Origin: an uncultured Amylibacter sp.
GTDB lineage: Bacteria; Pseudomonadota; Alphaproteobacteria; Rhodobacterales; Rhodobacteraceae
Length of the DNA stretch: 64,000 bases
NCBI GenBank assembly: GCA_943846615.1
Contig: OX044354.1
Location: 1,939,001-2,003,000 of the forward strand
Direction: 5' to 3'
Positions 1-8,354 of the stretch are shown in pieces. Made by a program: the position numbers and the translations under genes. The number at the start of each line of letters is the position of its first letter. Within the stretch, counting starts at the first letter, position 1. The notes beneath the pieces are model-generated. The model did no database searches and was not told the DNA's origin. It saw only the letters and a list, made by a program, of their open reading frames with translations.

Positions 1-719
1 TAGTTACCCTCGTATGGGATACCGCGACCGCGATCGAGTTCAAGAATCCACGTTGTGATGTCATCCAAGAAATAACGGTCGTGGGTCACGATTAAGATCG
101 TGCCTTTGTATTCCTTTAGGTGGTTTTGAAGCCATGCGATTGTTTCTGCGTCCAAGTGGTTGGTCGGTTCATCGAGCAACAACATGTCAGGTTTTTCTAG
201 CAGTAGTTTACACAAGGCTACGCGGCGTGCTTCGCCGCCTGATAGGGTTGCGACGTCTGCGTCATCTGCAGGGCAGCGTAGTGCCTCCATCGCGATGTCG
301 ATTGATGCGTCGAGATTCCACAGATCGTCAGCATCGATTTGATCCTGAAGGGAGGCCATTTCGTCGGCCGTCTCTTCGGAGTAGTTCATGGCGAGTTCGT
401 TGTATTTATCCAGAACTGCCTTCTTTTCAGCCACAGCCAGCATTACGTTTTCACGCACGGATAGGGACGGGTCCAGAACAGGTTCCTGTTCTAGGTAGCC
501 AACGGTGACGCCTTCGGCGTGCCATGCTTCGCCAGTGAAATCGGTGTCCAAGCCCGCCATGATTTTCATCAGGGTCGATTTACCGGTGCCGTTGACGCCA
601 ACAACGCCGATTTTTACGCCTGGTAGGAATGAAAGACGGACGTTTTCAAAACACTTTTTCCCACCAGGGTAAGTTTTGGACACGCCGTCCATGTGGTAAA
701 CGTATTGATAAGCGGCCAT
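1..719 (-). CDS. ettA: Energy-dependent translational throttle protein EttA (ABC-F), C-terminal part missing
   Basis: This is the N-terminal 239 codons of an ABC-F ATPase; the rest lies beyond the left edge. EttA-type proteins are soluble. They bind the ribosomal E site and gate entry into elongation according to the ATP/ADP ratio. Visible are the opening MAAYQYVYHMDGVSKTYP, Walker A GVNGTGKST (about residues 41-49), the ABC signature LSGGE (about 159-163) and Walker B LLLDEPTNHLD (about 180-190), followed by the switch histidine in VTHDR. There is no membrane segment. The text between the first ABC cassette's Walker A and signature is typical of EttA rather than of Uup. The start at 719 gives the canonical N-terminus. 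The identification is firm; only the second ABC domain cannot be seen. Confidence 0.95.
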   Translation of the reverse strand, partial: MAAYQYVYHMDGVSKTYPGGKKCFENVRLSFLPGVKIGVVGVNGTGKSTLMKIMAGLDTDFTGEAWHAEGVTVGYLEQEPVLDPSLSVRENVMLAVAEKKAVLDKYNELAMNYSEETADEMASLQDQIDADDLWNLDASIDIAMEALRCPADDADVATLSGGEARRVALCKLLLEKPDMLLLDEPTNHLDAETIAWLQNHLKEYKGTILIVTHDRYFLDDITTWILELDRGRGIPYEGN

Positions 720-850
720 TTTACGACTCCGAAAAAATTGATGATTTCGGTGCGTTTTATCGGGTCGTGCGCGATGGTGCAATCAAGGAATTGAAAGCCC
801 CAACGCATAAGGGGGAGAGAGCGTTGGGGCGGGTGGGCGACGTGCGCCTG

Positions 851-1027
851 TTATTCGTCTGAAGGGATCAGAGGAATAAGTGGGGTTTTCACTGCATCTT
901 GGCTGGCCGTTGGTTTTGGGCCCCAAGTTGTCGGGAATGTAAGGTCTGGGAACAGGTTCTGAGCGAATGACGCGGTAGGAACCATTAGGGCGGCAATTAC
1001 GGTGGCTGTTAAAGCAATTTGTTTCAT
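851..1027 (-). CDS. Small exported protein, unknown function (58 aa)
   Basis: A short reading frame with a clear signal peptide: MKQIALTATVIAALMVPTA followed by SFAQ, with likely cleavage after the alanine in SFA-Q. The mature part is only about 35 residues and rich in Pro, Thr and Asp (LFPDLTFPTTWGPKP). I do not recognise a family. I prefer the start at 1027 over the in-frame ATG at 1036, because AAGGA lies about 8 bases before it and the signal peptide then begins with MKQ. It is divergent from the LysR gene at 1170, so it may be that regulator's target, but this is inference from position only. Confidence 0.6.
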   Translation of the reverse strand: MKQIALTATVIAALMVPTASFAQNLFPDLTFPTTWGPKPTASQDAVKTPLIPLIPSDE

Positions 1028-1069
1028 GTCTATCATCCTTATGGCAGGGGGAGGTTCCTGCGTTTGTTA

Positions 1070-1089
1070 ATCAGGTTTGTTTTCCTGAT
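1070..1089. promoter_or_regulatory. Dyad ATCAGG-N8-CCTGAT, possible LysR operator
   Basis: A perfect 6-base inverted repeat with an 8-base spacer lies in the gap between the divergent 58-aa exported protein gene and the LysR-type gene. A second, looser dyad (TATCA...TGATA, 1125-1146) lies closer to the LysR start. LysR regulators commonly bind such interrupted dyads in the divergent promoter region. The assignment is inference. Confidence 0.35.
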
Positions 1090-1169
1090 AAGGAATATTT
1101 AGGCTTGATTGATTGCGTTGAAAATATCATATTATCGAAATTGATACGTTGTAAAAATCGAGTAATGGT

Positions 1170-2105
1170 ATGTTGCCAAATTTAAAAGCCCTTGGGGTGT
1201 TTGCAAAAGTCGCTGAAACAGGTTCGTTTGCAGGGGCCGCGAAGGCGTTGAATATTTCCGCGCCCGTTGTCAGCCAGCATATTTCCCAGTTAGAAGAGAA
1301 TCTGGATACCGCGTTGGTTTATCGTTCTACGCGGTCGTTGACGTTGACAGATGCGGGGCAAAAGTTGGCTGGGCATGCGAATAATATGTTGGATGCGGCG
1401 GAAACGGGATTGGAAACCGTTCAAAGTGATGTGCGGGAATATAGTGGTACATTGTCTATTACGGCGCCCAGTTTTTTGGCATCACCAGGGTTTTCCGCGG
1501 AGTTGCTGGCATTTAGTGAGAAGTATCCGAATGTGAATTTGCGAATTTCGTATTCAACTGAAACTGTCAATTTGATCGACAGTGGGTTTGATATGGCGAT
1601 CCGTATTGGAAACTTAACCGACAGCAATTTGCGTGCACGTAAGTTAATGGATGGGTATGCGGAAATATTTGCCAGCCCAGAATTGATCGAGATCTACGGC
1701 ATGCCAAAAGTACCGCAGGACTTGATCGACGGTGAATATCCATGGCTGATCCCGCCGATGTGGAGTGAGTTGTGTTTACATCGCATGGACGATTTAGAAG
1801 AGTTCGTGAAAATCCCCCTGAAGGGGCGGTTTCATTTGGACAACGGTGAGGCAGAGAAACAGATGGCGATGTTGGGTGCCGGCGTTGCCATTTTACCAAA
1901 GATGTATGTTGAGAAAGAAATTGAAGAGGGGCGGTTGGTGCAGCTACTGCCTGATTGGATTAGTGATCCAGTCGGTGTTTACGCTGTTTGGCCACAAAAT
2001 GCGGGTTCGCGCAGTTTGACGCGTTTGTTTATCGAACACTTTTTGGAATATAAAATGTTGAAACATGGGCCAAGTGTCCTTAACCACACTCCAAAAGTTG
2101 GATAG
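1170..2105 (+). CDS. LysR-family transcriptional regulator
   Basis: A 311-aa LysR-type regulator of normal length. The N-terminal winged HTH spans about residues 1-62 (LKALGVFAKVAETGSFAGAA, then the recognition helix around SAPVVSQHISQLEENL and the RSTRSLTLTDAG wing). The remaining part is the periplasmic-binding-protein-like effector domain (from about residue 90, with FDMAIRIGNL and a late LGAGVAILPKMYVE). The sequence resembles the CrgA/DsdC-like group that has IGNLTDSNLRARKL in the effector domain. It is divergent from the small exported protein gene and is followed closely by a siderophore-interacting protein, which it could control. The effector is unknown. Confidence 0.9.
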   Translation: MLPNLKALGVFAKVAETGSFAGAAKALNISAPVVSQHISQLEENLDTALVYRSTRSLTLTDAGQKLAGHANNMLDAAETGLETVQSDVREYSGTLSITAPSFLASPGFSAELLAFSEKYPNVNLRISYSTETVNLIDSGFDMAIRIGNLTDSNLRARKLMDGYAEIFASPELIEIYGMPKVPQDLIDGEYPWLIPPMWSELCLHRMDDLEEFVKIPLKGRFHLDNGEAEKQMAMLGAGVAILPKMYVEKEIEEGRLVQLLPDWISDPVGVYAVWPQNAGSRSLTRLFIEHFLEYKMLKHGPSVLNHTPKVG

Positions 2106-2109
2106 ATCA

Positions 2110-2892
2110 ATGCTAAGACCCAAAAAGCCAAGCCCGTGTATCCTGACCGTTAAGGATGCATTTTATTTGACACCGCATATGATCCGTGTCGTGTTTACGT
2201 CGCCCGAATTGGCCAGCCGTCCTGTTGGGTGTGAGGGTGCGAATTGTAAGATATTTTTACCCGAAGTTGATCAAAGTGCGGATGATTTGATTGAGCAGAT
2301 TGAAAATGGGCCGCGCCCAACCGTGCGCACATATACAGTGCGCAATTTCCGCAAAGATGCCTTGGAATTGGATATTGATTTTGTCGCGCATGGTGACGAA
2401 GGCCCGGCGTCTGCATTTGCGATGCGTGCCAAGACAGGTGATTTCATTGGGTTTCGCGGACCGAGTGATGTGAAAATCAAAGATTATTATGCGGATTGGT
2501 ATTTGGTTGCGGCGGATATGTCCGCGTTGCCTGTTGCATCTGCAACATTAGAGGCGATGCCGCGGGATGCCAAAGGGTTGGCAATTTTTGAGGTTCAGTC
2601 TGAGGATGACGCTCAAGAGATTGATGCGCCTGAAGGTGTTGAAATACGTTGGTTGGTGCAGTCCGATCCTCATGTTGTATCGCGTGCCCAAGAGGCAATG
2701 ATGCGTGCGACTGAACTGCCCAAAGGGGTGATCCAAACCTGTATTGCCGGCGAAAGTGGTGTCATCAAAGGGCTGCGTGGTTTTTTGAGCAATGAGACAG
2801 ATATTCCCAAACAGGACATTTACATCAGCGGATACTGGAAAATTGGGTTGATCGAAGATGAACATCAAATCCAGAAGAAGTTGGACGTATAA
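2110..2892 (+). CDS. Siderophore-interacting protein (FAD-binding ferric-siderophore reductase family)
   Basis: The protein belongs to the ViuB/SIP family: flavoproteins that release iron from ferric siderophores in the cytoplasm using NAD(P)H. The FAD domain has the typical RTYTVRNF motif (about residues 74-81), followed by DIDFVAHGDEGPASAFA. A C-terminal NAD(P)H-like domain ends in ISGYWKIG. The length (260 aa) is normal. I use the ATG at 2110, just after the LysR stop at 2105. An in-frame ATG at 2065 would add 15 residues and overlap LysR by 41 bases; neither has a strong ribosome binding site. Downstream, nadD overlaps by one base (TAATG). No siderophore receptor or synthesis gene is visible nearby. 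Confidence 0.85.
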   Translation: MLRPKKPSPCILTVKDAFYLTPHMIRVVFTSPELASRPVGCEGANCKIFLPEVDQSADDLIEQIENGPRPTVRTYTVRNFRKDALELDIDFVAHGDEGPASAFAMRAKTGDFIGFRGPSDVKIKDYYADWYLVAADMSALPVASATLEAMPRDAKGLAIFEVQSEDDAQEIDAPEGVEIRWLVQSDPHVVSRAQEAMMRATELPKGVIQTCIAGESGVIKGLRGFLSNETDIPKQDIYISGYWKIGLIEDEHQIQKKLDV

Positions 2893-3491
2893 TGCGCGGT
2901 ATGCCCGTTGCAACGAAGGGATTGCGTGTCGGACTATTGGGGGGATCGTTTGACCCACCGCATGGTGGGCATTTGCATATTTCGAAATGGGCGATGAAAG
3001 AGTTTTCGTTAGATCGGGTTTGGTGGTTGGTTAGCCCGGGAAACCCATTGAAAGCCGAAGGGCCAGCGGATTTGGATCGTCGTATGGCGGCGTGTAACGC
3101 GCTGAATGATCATCCAAGAATAATAGTCACTGATTTAGAGCGCCGCTTTGGTACGCGGTATACCGCAGAGACGTTAACAGCGTTGCAGGCTCGTTACAGT
3201 GGTGTGCGGTTTGTTTGGTTGATGGGGGCCGATAATTTGGCGGATTTCCATCGTTGGGATCGCTGGCAAGACATTATGAAAATGATGCCGATTGGTGTGA
3301 TGGCACGTCCTGATCAACAATTGGCGGCGGGATGTTCGCCAGCGGCGAGAATGTTTCGCCGTAAACGTCTGTCATCGCGACGATCAAATGCGTTGCCCTT
3401 TAAACAAGCGCCAAGTTGGAGTTTGTTGACGGGGCCGATGGTAGATATGTCGTCGACTCAAATCCGCGCACGAGGCGATTGGGAACGTTAA
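2892..3491 (+). CDS. nadD: Nicotinate-nucleotide adenylyltransferase NadD
   Basis: NadD transfers AMP from ATP to nicotinate mononucleotide to form deamido-NAD in NAD synthesis. The nucleotidyltransferase signature GGSFDPPHGGH (residues 17-27) and the C-terminal SSTQIR motif (ISTTKIR equivalent) are both present. At 199 aa it has the family's length. The start overlaps the previous stop as TAATG, indicating translational coupling with the siderophore-interacting protein gene. In many alphaproteobacteria nadD lies next to rsfS and rlmH; here it is followed by dacB instead. Confidence 0.93.
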   Translation: MRGMPVATKGLRVGLLGGSFDPPHGGHLHISKWAMKEFSLDRVWWLVSPGNPLKAEGPADLDRRMAACNALNDHPRIIVTDLERRFGTRYTAETLTALQARYSGVRFVWLMGADNLADFHRWDRWQDIMKMMPIGVMARPDQQLAAGCSPAARMFRRKRLSSRRSNALPFKQAPSWSLLTGPMVDMSSTQIRARGDWER

Positions 3492-3530
3492 GGTGTTGAC
3501 GCAGTTGCGTTCAAACACCACCTTGGTGAT

Positions 3531-4988
3531 ATGTATTTATCACGACGACAAATTTTAGCCCTACTGTTAGCCACTGCAGCGCAGCCTAGTATTGCCGAAA
3601 CGCGACCGCCAAAACGGGTGGTGGCACCACCGCCCAAGGATATTTCGGAAATTTTGAAGCAATTTGCCCCAAGCGGCAAACACAGCATTGTTGTGGCGGA
3701 TGCGCTTAGTGGGCAGGTGATTGAGGCATCGCAAGAGAAAGCGTCAATTCCACCAGCTAGTGTCGCGAAGGCGTTGACGACGGTTTATGCATTGCAAAAC
3801 TTGGGCAGTAATTGGCGGTTTAGAACCCGATTAGTTGCCAGTAGTTCAAGGATTGAAAATGGTATTTTACAAGGTGATTTGACGCTAGAAGGGGGTGGCG
3901 ACCCTGCGCTGGATACAGATGGGCTGGCGGATTTGATTAAACAACTACGTGCACGTGGAATTACTGGAATTTCTGGGAAATTTGAGATTTATGACGGGGC
4001 ATTGCCGTATCAGCGTTTGCTGGATCGTACGCAGCAGGAGCACGTTGGTTACAATCCAACGATTTCAGGCATAAATTTGAATTTCAATCGTGTGTTTATG
4101 GAATGGAAACGCGACGCGAATGGATATGGATTTGGATTTAGCGCCAAGACGAAGGCTTTTAAGCCGTCTGTGGAAGGGGTTTCTATTCGCGCGGTGAATC
4201 GCAAAGAGCCGATTTACAAATATGCGCAATCTGGTGGACGGGATAGTTGGACAGTTTCAGCGCCTGCATTAGGAAGTAAAGGAAACCGTTGGTTGCCTGT
4301 TCGCAATCCAGCGGATTATGCGGGTGAAGTGTTTGGCACGTTGGCGGCGGATTTTGGGATTACGTTACCGGCCGCCACAGTTGTTAAGAAAAAGCCTTCT
4401 GGTGCAGTTCTGGCGCAAGGTGAGAGTGCACCGCTTAGTGCAGTTTGCAAATCTATGTTGAAATACTCTACCAATTTGACAGCCGAAACGGTTGGTCTGT
4501 CGGCGTCAATGAAACGTGGCGGTAGGCCAAGTTCTGTTGCGCAAAGTGCGCGTGCCATGAGCGATTGGTTTGGTAAGCGATTTGGACTGCGCGATGTGCG
4601 GATGGTGGATCATTCGGGGTTAAGTGAAGACAGTAGATTGAGTGCGCGTGAAATGGCACGGTTGTTAAGTGCGGTTGGTTGGAATGGGCCGTTGCGTCCG
4701 TTGATGAAAGCCGTTGTCCTGCGAAATGCGGATTGGAAGAAGGCGCCGATTGGTGGAGTGAAGGTTGTTGCCAAAACAGGGACGTTGAACTTTACATCTG
4801 CCCTTGCTGGTTACATGCAAACTGCGTCTGGGAAACGGTTGGTGTTTGCGATCTTTACCGTTGATCAACGGGCGCGTGCGGCGATCCCAAAGTCAAAACG
4901 TGATCGCGCCCCCGGTGCGAAGGAATGGGCGCGTAAATCGCGTATTTTGCAACATCAATTATTGGCGCGTTGGGGCAGGATTTTGTAG
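3531..4988 (+). CDS. dacB: D-alanyl-D-alanine carboxypeptidase/endopeptidase (PBP4 type)
   Basis: A periplasmic class C low-molecular-weight penicillin-binding protein that trims and cleaves peptidoglycan cross-links. All three active-site motifs are visible: SVAK (S77-K80), STN (313-315) and KTG (415-417). The N-terminus (MYLSRRQILALLLATAAQPSIAE) is an export signal with a twin-arginine-like RR. An insertion domain lies between SxxK and SxN as expected for PBP4 (485 aa). The ribosome binding site is weak. It ends one base before the convergent TerB-like gene. Confidence 0.93.
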   Translation: MYLSRRQILALLLATAAQPSIAETRPPKRVVAPPPKDISEILKQFAPSGKHSIVVADALSGQVIEASQEKASIPPASVAKALTTVYALQNLGSNWRFRTRLVASSSRIENGILQGDLTLEGGGDPALDTDGLADLIKQLRARGITGISGKFEIYDGALPYQRLLDRTQQEHVGYNPTISGINLNFNRVFMEWKRDANGYGFGFSAKTKAFKPSVEGVSIRAVNRKEPIYKYAQSGGRDSWTVSAPALGSKGNRWLPVRNPADYAGEVFGTLAADFGITLPAATVVKKKPSGAVLAQGESAPLSAVCKSMLKYSTNLTAETVGLSASMKRGGRPSSVAQSARAMSDWFGKRFGLRDVRMVDHSGLSEDSRLSAREMARLLSAVGWNGPLRPLMKAVVLRNADWKKAPIGGVKVVAKTGTLNFTSALAGYMQTASGKRLVFAIFTVDQRARAAIPKSKRDRAPGAKEWARKSRILQHQLLARWGRIL

Positions 4989-5414
4989 TTAGATCGTCAT
5001 GTGACGTGCACGCGCACCGCGTTCGATTGCGGCTGTGTTCAGGCGTGATATGTTCAACTCGTAACGTGTTTCTTGTAGAAAGCGTAACTCTTCCTCGCGC
5101 AAGCGACCATCTGCGGCAGCGACATCGCAACACAATGCATATGTGGTTTCGTATAGCGTTTCTGGCAAGGCAGTCTTTACCAATCCAAACAATGCTTCCA
5201 GCCCGTCTTCCTCTGTCAGGATGTCAAAAACGGCGTTGGAAACACTGCTGAGTCTCGCAAGGTCAAAATCGATGAAAATAGGTAAGTGGTTCACGATGCG
5301 TTCAATCGAAAGTAGCTCGATTGTCTTAATATCCTGATCTGCCACGGATACGGCAACCATCATCGCGACCAGCGCATCTTGGGGTGACCATGGGTTTGTT
5401 TGCTCTTGTGACAT
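4989..5414 (-). CDS. TerB-like tellurite-resistance/DUF533-type protein
   Basis: A 141-aa all-helical protein with a TerB-like pattern: two repeats of the type ALVAMMVAVSVADQDIKTIEL and YALCCDVAAADGRLREEEL, in which small residues and acidic residues (ADQD, AADGRL) could bind metal. TerB-fold proteins are common in Rhodobacterales genomes and mostly have no proven role; the tellurite label is historical. It is alone on the minus strand, convergent with dacB and divergent from lysK. The end abuts dacB without room for a terminator. Confidence 0.8.
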   Translation of the reverse strand: MSQEQTNPWSPQDALVAMMVAVSVADQDIKTIELLSIERIVNHLPIFIDFDLARLSSVSNAVFDILTEEDGLEALFGLVKTALPETLYETTYALCCDVAAADGRLREEELRFLQETRYELNISRLNTAAIERGARARHMTI

Positions 5415-5508
5415 TGGAAAATCCTTATTTAGTTAAGCACAGAATATTGACCAAGACGCGTCGGGGCAATAGGGAGTGAAGGAATAACCATTCATTGTTG
5501 GAAAAATC

Positions 5509-7158
5509 ATGTCTGAACTGCGCGAAGAAGCCCTTAAATCCAAAGCCTGGCCATTTGACGAGGCGCGCAAACTGTTGAAACGGTTGAAGGGAAAGACACC
5601 TGAAAAGGGTTACGTGCTGTTTGAAACAGGATATGGCCCGTCTGGTTTGCCACATATCGGTACCTTTGGCGAAGTTGCACGTACAGCAATGATCCAGCAT
5701 GCGTTTGAAGTTATTTCGGACATTCCAACCAAGTTGGTTTGTTTTTCAGATGACTTGGACGGTATGCGAAAGGTTCCTGGGAATGTGCCAAATCCTGAAC
5801 TGTTGGAACAACATTTGCAGCGGCCACTGACATCCGTACCAGATCCATTTGGCGAGCATGAGAGCTTTGCTGCGTATAACAACGCGATGCTGAAACGGTT
5901 TTTAGATAGCTTTGGGTTTGAATACGATTTCTATTCTTCCACCGAATACTACAAGTCAGGCGCGTTTGATGCTGTGTTGATGCGTGCGTTGGAAAACTAT
6001 GACGCGATCATGGATGTGATGTTGGCCAGCTTGGGCGAGGATCGTCAGAAGACCTATTCTATCTTCCTACCGATCCACCCCGAAAGTGGGCGCGTGATGT
6101 ATGTGCCGATGAAGAGTGTAGATGCAAAGGCAGGGACAATCACGTTTGATACCGAAGATGGTGAAGAAATGACGTTGCCCGTGACGGGTGGCAATGTGAA
6201 GTTGCAGTGGAAGCCAGATTTTGGGGCGCGCTGGGCCGCGCTGGGCGTGGATTTTGAAATGTATGGCAAAGACCATTCAACCAACACGCATATCTATGAC
6301 AAGATTTGCCGTATTTTGGGCGGTCCTGCGCCTGCACATTTCTTCTATGAGCTATTCTTGGATGCGGATGGGCATAAAATTTCGAAAACATCGGGTAATG
6401 GTGTTTCGATTGATGAGTGGCTGACATACGCATCTGCTGAGAGCCTGTCGTATTTCATGTATCTGAAACCTGGCACCGCGAAGCGTATGCATTTTGATGT
6501 GATCCCAAAGGCGGTCGATGAGTATCATCAGCAATTGCGTGCATATCATACACAGGATGCGAAGGCGCAGTTGAATAATCCCGTTTACCATATTCATAAG
6601 GGTGACGTGCCGCATTCAGATATGGTTGTGCCGTTTGCGATGTTGTTGAATTTGGCGTCTGTTTCCAGTGCGGAAACCAAGGATGCGATGTGGGGATTTA
6701 TCAATAAATATGCACCTGATGCGTCCGCAGAGACAAATCCTGTGATGGATGATGCAGCTGGTTTTGCCGTGCGGTATTATCATGATTTCGTGAAACCAGC
6801 CAAAGTGTTTCGTGCCGCGAATGCCCAAGAGCGCGCCGCGTTGGAAGATTTGCGTGCTGGTTTAAGTGATGTTGAGGTCGCTAAGGCGATGATCGACAAG
6901 AAAAATGCGGACATGGGTAAAGAGCCAGCCGATTTGTCGAACTATGGTTTGACGGATGGTGATGACCTGCAAGCATTGGTATTTGCTGTTGGGAAAAATC
7001 ACGGATTTGAGAACCTGCGTGATTGGTTCCAAGCGATTTACGAAGTGTTGCTGGGTGCATCTCAGGGACCACGTTTTGGGAGCTTTGTCGCACTGTACGG
7101 CGTTGAAGAAACGATCGATCTGATTAATTCAGGTTTGAATGGCGATCTTTTGAACTAG
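5509..7158 (+). CDS. lysK: Lysine--tRNA ligase, class I
   Basis: The archaeal-type class I lysyl-tRNA synthetase, used by most alphaproteobacteria instead of the class II enzyme. The HIGH-type motif reads PSGLPHIGT (residues 44-52) and the KMSKS-type motif reads KISKTSGNG (about residue 290). The length of 549 aa is normal. The start [19 protein letters not shown] is the usual N-terminus for the group. A 94-base gap precedes it, with a possible AGGGAGTGAAGGA stretch at 5471-5483 too far upstream to be the ribosome binding site. It is followed after 59 bases by a secreted esterase gene. Confidence 0.96.
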   Translation: MSELREEALKSKAWPFDEARKLLKRLKGKTPEKGYVLFETGYGPSGLPHIGTFGEVARTAMIQHAFEVISDIPTKLVCFSDDLDGMRKVPGNVPNPELLEQHLQRPLTSVPDPFGEHESFAAYNNAMLKRFLDSFGFEYDFYSSTEYYKSGAFDAVLMRALENYDAIMDVMLASLGEDRQKTYSIFLPIHPESGRVMYVPMKSVDAKAGTITFDTEDGEEMTLPVTGGNVKLQWKPDFGARWAALGVDFEMYGKDHSTNTHIYDKICRILGGPAPAHFFYELFLDADGHKISKTSGNGVSIDEWLTYASAESLSYFMYLKPGTAKRMHFDVIPKAVDEYHQQLRAYHTQDAKAQLNNPVYHIHKGDVPHSDMVVPFAMLLNLASVSSAETKDAMWGFINKYAPDASAETNPVMDDAAGFAVRYYHDFVKPAKVFRAANAQERAALEDLRAGLSDVEVAKAMIDKKNADMGKEPADLSNYGLTDGDDLQALVFAVGKNHGFENLRDWFQAIYEVLLGASQGPRFGSFVALYGVEETIDLINSGLNGDLLN

Positions 7159-7181
7159 AGCAACATTGTTTTAATTTTTCG

Positions 7182-7207
7182 TCGCTAAGCGTTAGGCATC
7201 TTAGCGA
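7182..7207 (+). other. Hairpin TCGCTAAG-N10-CTTAGCGA touching a ribosome binding site
   Basis: A perfect 8-base inverted repeat (7182-7189 and 7200-7207) sits just upstream of the TTG start at 7218. Its last two bases overlap the GAGGA ribosome binding site at 7206-7210. No T run follows, so it is not a classical terminator for lysK. It could lower translation of the esterase gene or serve as an operator. The function is inferred. Confidence 0.4.
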
Positions 7208-7217
7208 GGAAAACGAT

Positions 7218-8354
7218 TTGCGACTGCTCTTAGCCCTATTTTTATTTTTACCGACATCGGTTTACGCAAACCAATGTACCCCTGCACGCGATCCAGAATT
7301 TCTGTGTGCATCGCGGGAATTCCAAGCCTGTGAGTTAGAGGTAAACGGCATCACGCGGCAATATTGCCAGCATGTTCCAGATCAAGGGGGGGCTTTGCCT
7401 GCGGTTCTGTCGTTTCATGGCGCAGGCGGTAAGGCGAACGCACTGGTGAATTTGTGGCGTGTCCAAACGGAACAATCGATGATTTTGGTGATCCCTACAG
7501 CGCTGGAGACACGCGAGGGGGGGACGTGCTCGTTTCGATGGCGACAAGTTGGAACACCTGCCGATGATTGGCAGGATTTGAACAGCCAAGACGATTGTGC
7601 TGGTGGGACGTGGCGCAATGATTTGGAATTTACAGCGGCATTGATGGACAAGTTGGAGCAGGATCTGGCGATTAGCGATTTTTATGCAATGGGCTTTTCG
7701 AACGGTGGCGGCTTTATCTATCAGTTGTATATGGCCGAAGAGTTGGCGAAACGATTTGCAGGTTTTGCGGCGGCTGGCGCGGGGATGGACAAGCAAAAGC
7801 TGGAAGCGGCAGTGCAAGATGTCGGGATAAATGGGTATACTCCGAATAAGTCGACATTGCGCCCATTCCTGTTTCAAATGGGTACAGAAGATAAGAAAAA
7901 TATTGCAATAGAAGAGGTGGTGGAAGCGGTCGATAGTAACCCTGCATGTCAACCGATCCAATCAGCGAAGGATGTAATGGAATGTTTCAGTTTTACGCAT
8001 CTAAGTAAATCGGTGGGCGTTTATGATATGCCGACAAGACGAACGATTACGCGTGATTGGCTGTTGAATTTTAATAATGCTGATCCACATCGGCATGAGA
8101 GTTTGTATCCAAATTTGGGCCAAGGGTCAGCGCCAGCAGATAAGACAATGACAGTGCGCGAGGATTATTTGCAGAAAAGAGATGTACCAAGTGCGGCGGT
8201 TACTGTTTTAACGACCCTGGATGGGGGCCATGACTGGCCAGGTTGGGGGGGTAACCGAGCGCCATGCCCATCGCAGAATTGCGATGTCGATTTGATGCAC
8301 GAGATTATTCAGTTTTGGCGCGCGCATGGTGGAATGAAATTGCCTATCCCTTAG
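7218..8354 (+). CDS. Secreted PHB-depolymerase-like esterase (LpqC family alpha/beta hydrolase)
   Basis: A 378-aa exported hydrolase. The signal peptide is MRLLLALFLFLPTSVYA with cleavage before NQC. The nucleophile elbow is GFSNGG (G159-S161-G163), a GxSxG variant used by polyhydroxybutyrate depolymerase/feruloyl esterase-type proteins. LSFHGAGG provides the oxyanion region, and the late GGHDWPGWGG carries the catalytic histidine. There are many cysteines (NQC, FLC, QAC, QYC), as expected for a periplasmic or secreted enzyme. The start codon is TTG, supported by GAGGA eight bases upstream. It overlaps the convergent chrA by 4 bases. The actual substrate cannot be read from sequence. Confidence 0.82.
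   Translation: MRLLLALFLFLPTSVYANQCTPARDPEFLCASREFQACELEVNGITRQYCQHVPDQGGALPAVLSFHGAGGKANALVNLWRVQTEQSMILVIPTALETREGGTCSFRWRQVGTPADDWQDLNSQDDCAGGTWRNDLEFTAALMDKLEQDLAISDFYAMGFSNGGGFIYQLYMAEELAKRFAGFAAAGAGMDKQKLEAAVQDVGINGYTPNKSTLRPFLFQMGTEDKKNIAIEEVVEAVDSNPACQPIQSAKDVMECFSFTHLSKSVGVYDMPTRRTITRDWLLNFNNADPHRHESLYPNLGQGSAPADKTMTVREDYLQKRDVPSAAVTVLTTLDGGHDWPGWGGNRAPCPSQNCDVDLMHEIIQFWRAHGGMKLPIP

Noticed and set aside
3492..3519. Hairpin GGTGTTGACGCA / TGCGTTCAAACACC right after nadD
   Set aside because: It has two bulges, a two-base loop and no T run, so I do not call it a terminator; it may be chance.
7335..7961. 208-aa minus-strand frame within the esterase gene
   Set aside because: No family features; the plus strand has a signal peptide and the GFSNGG motif.
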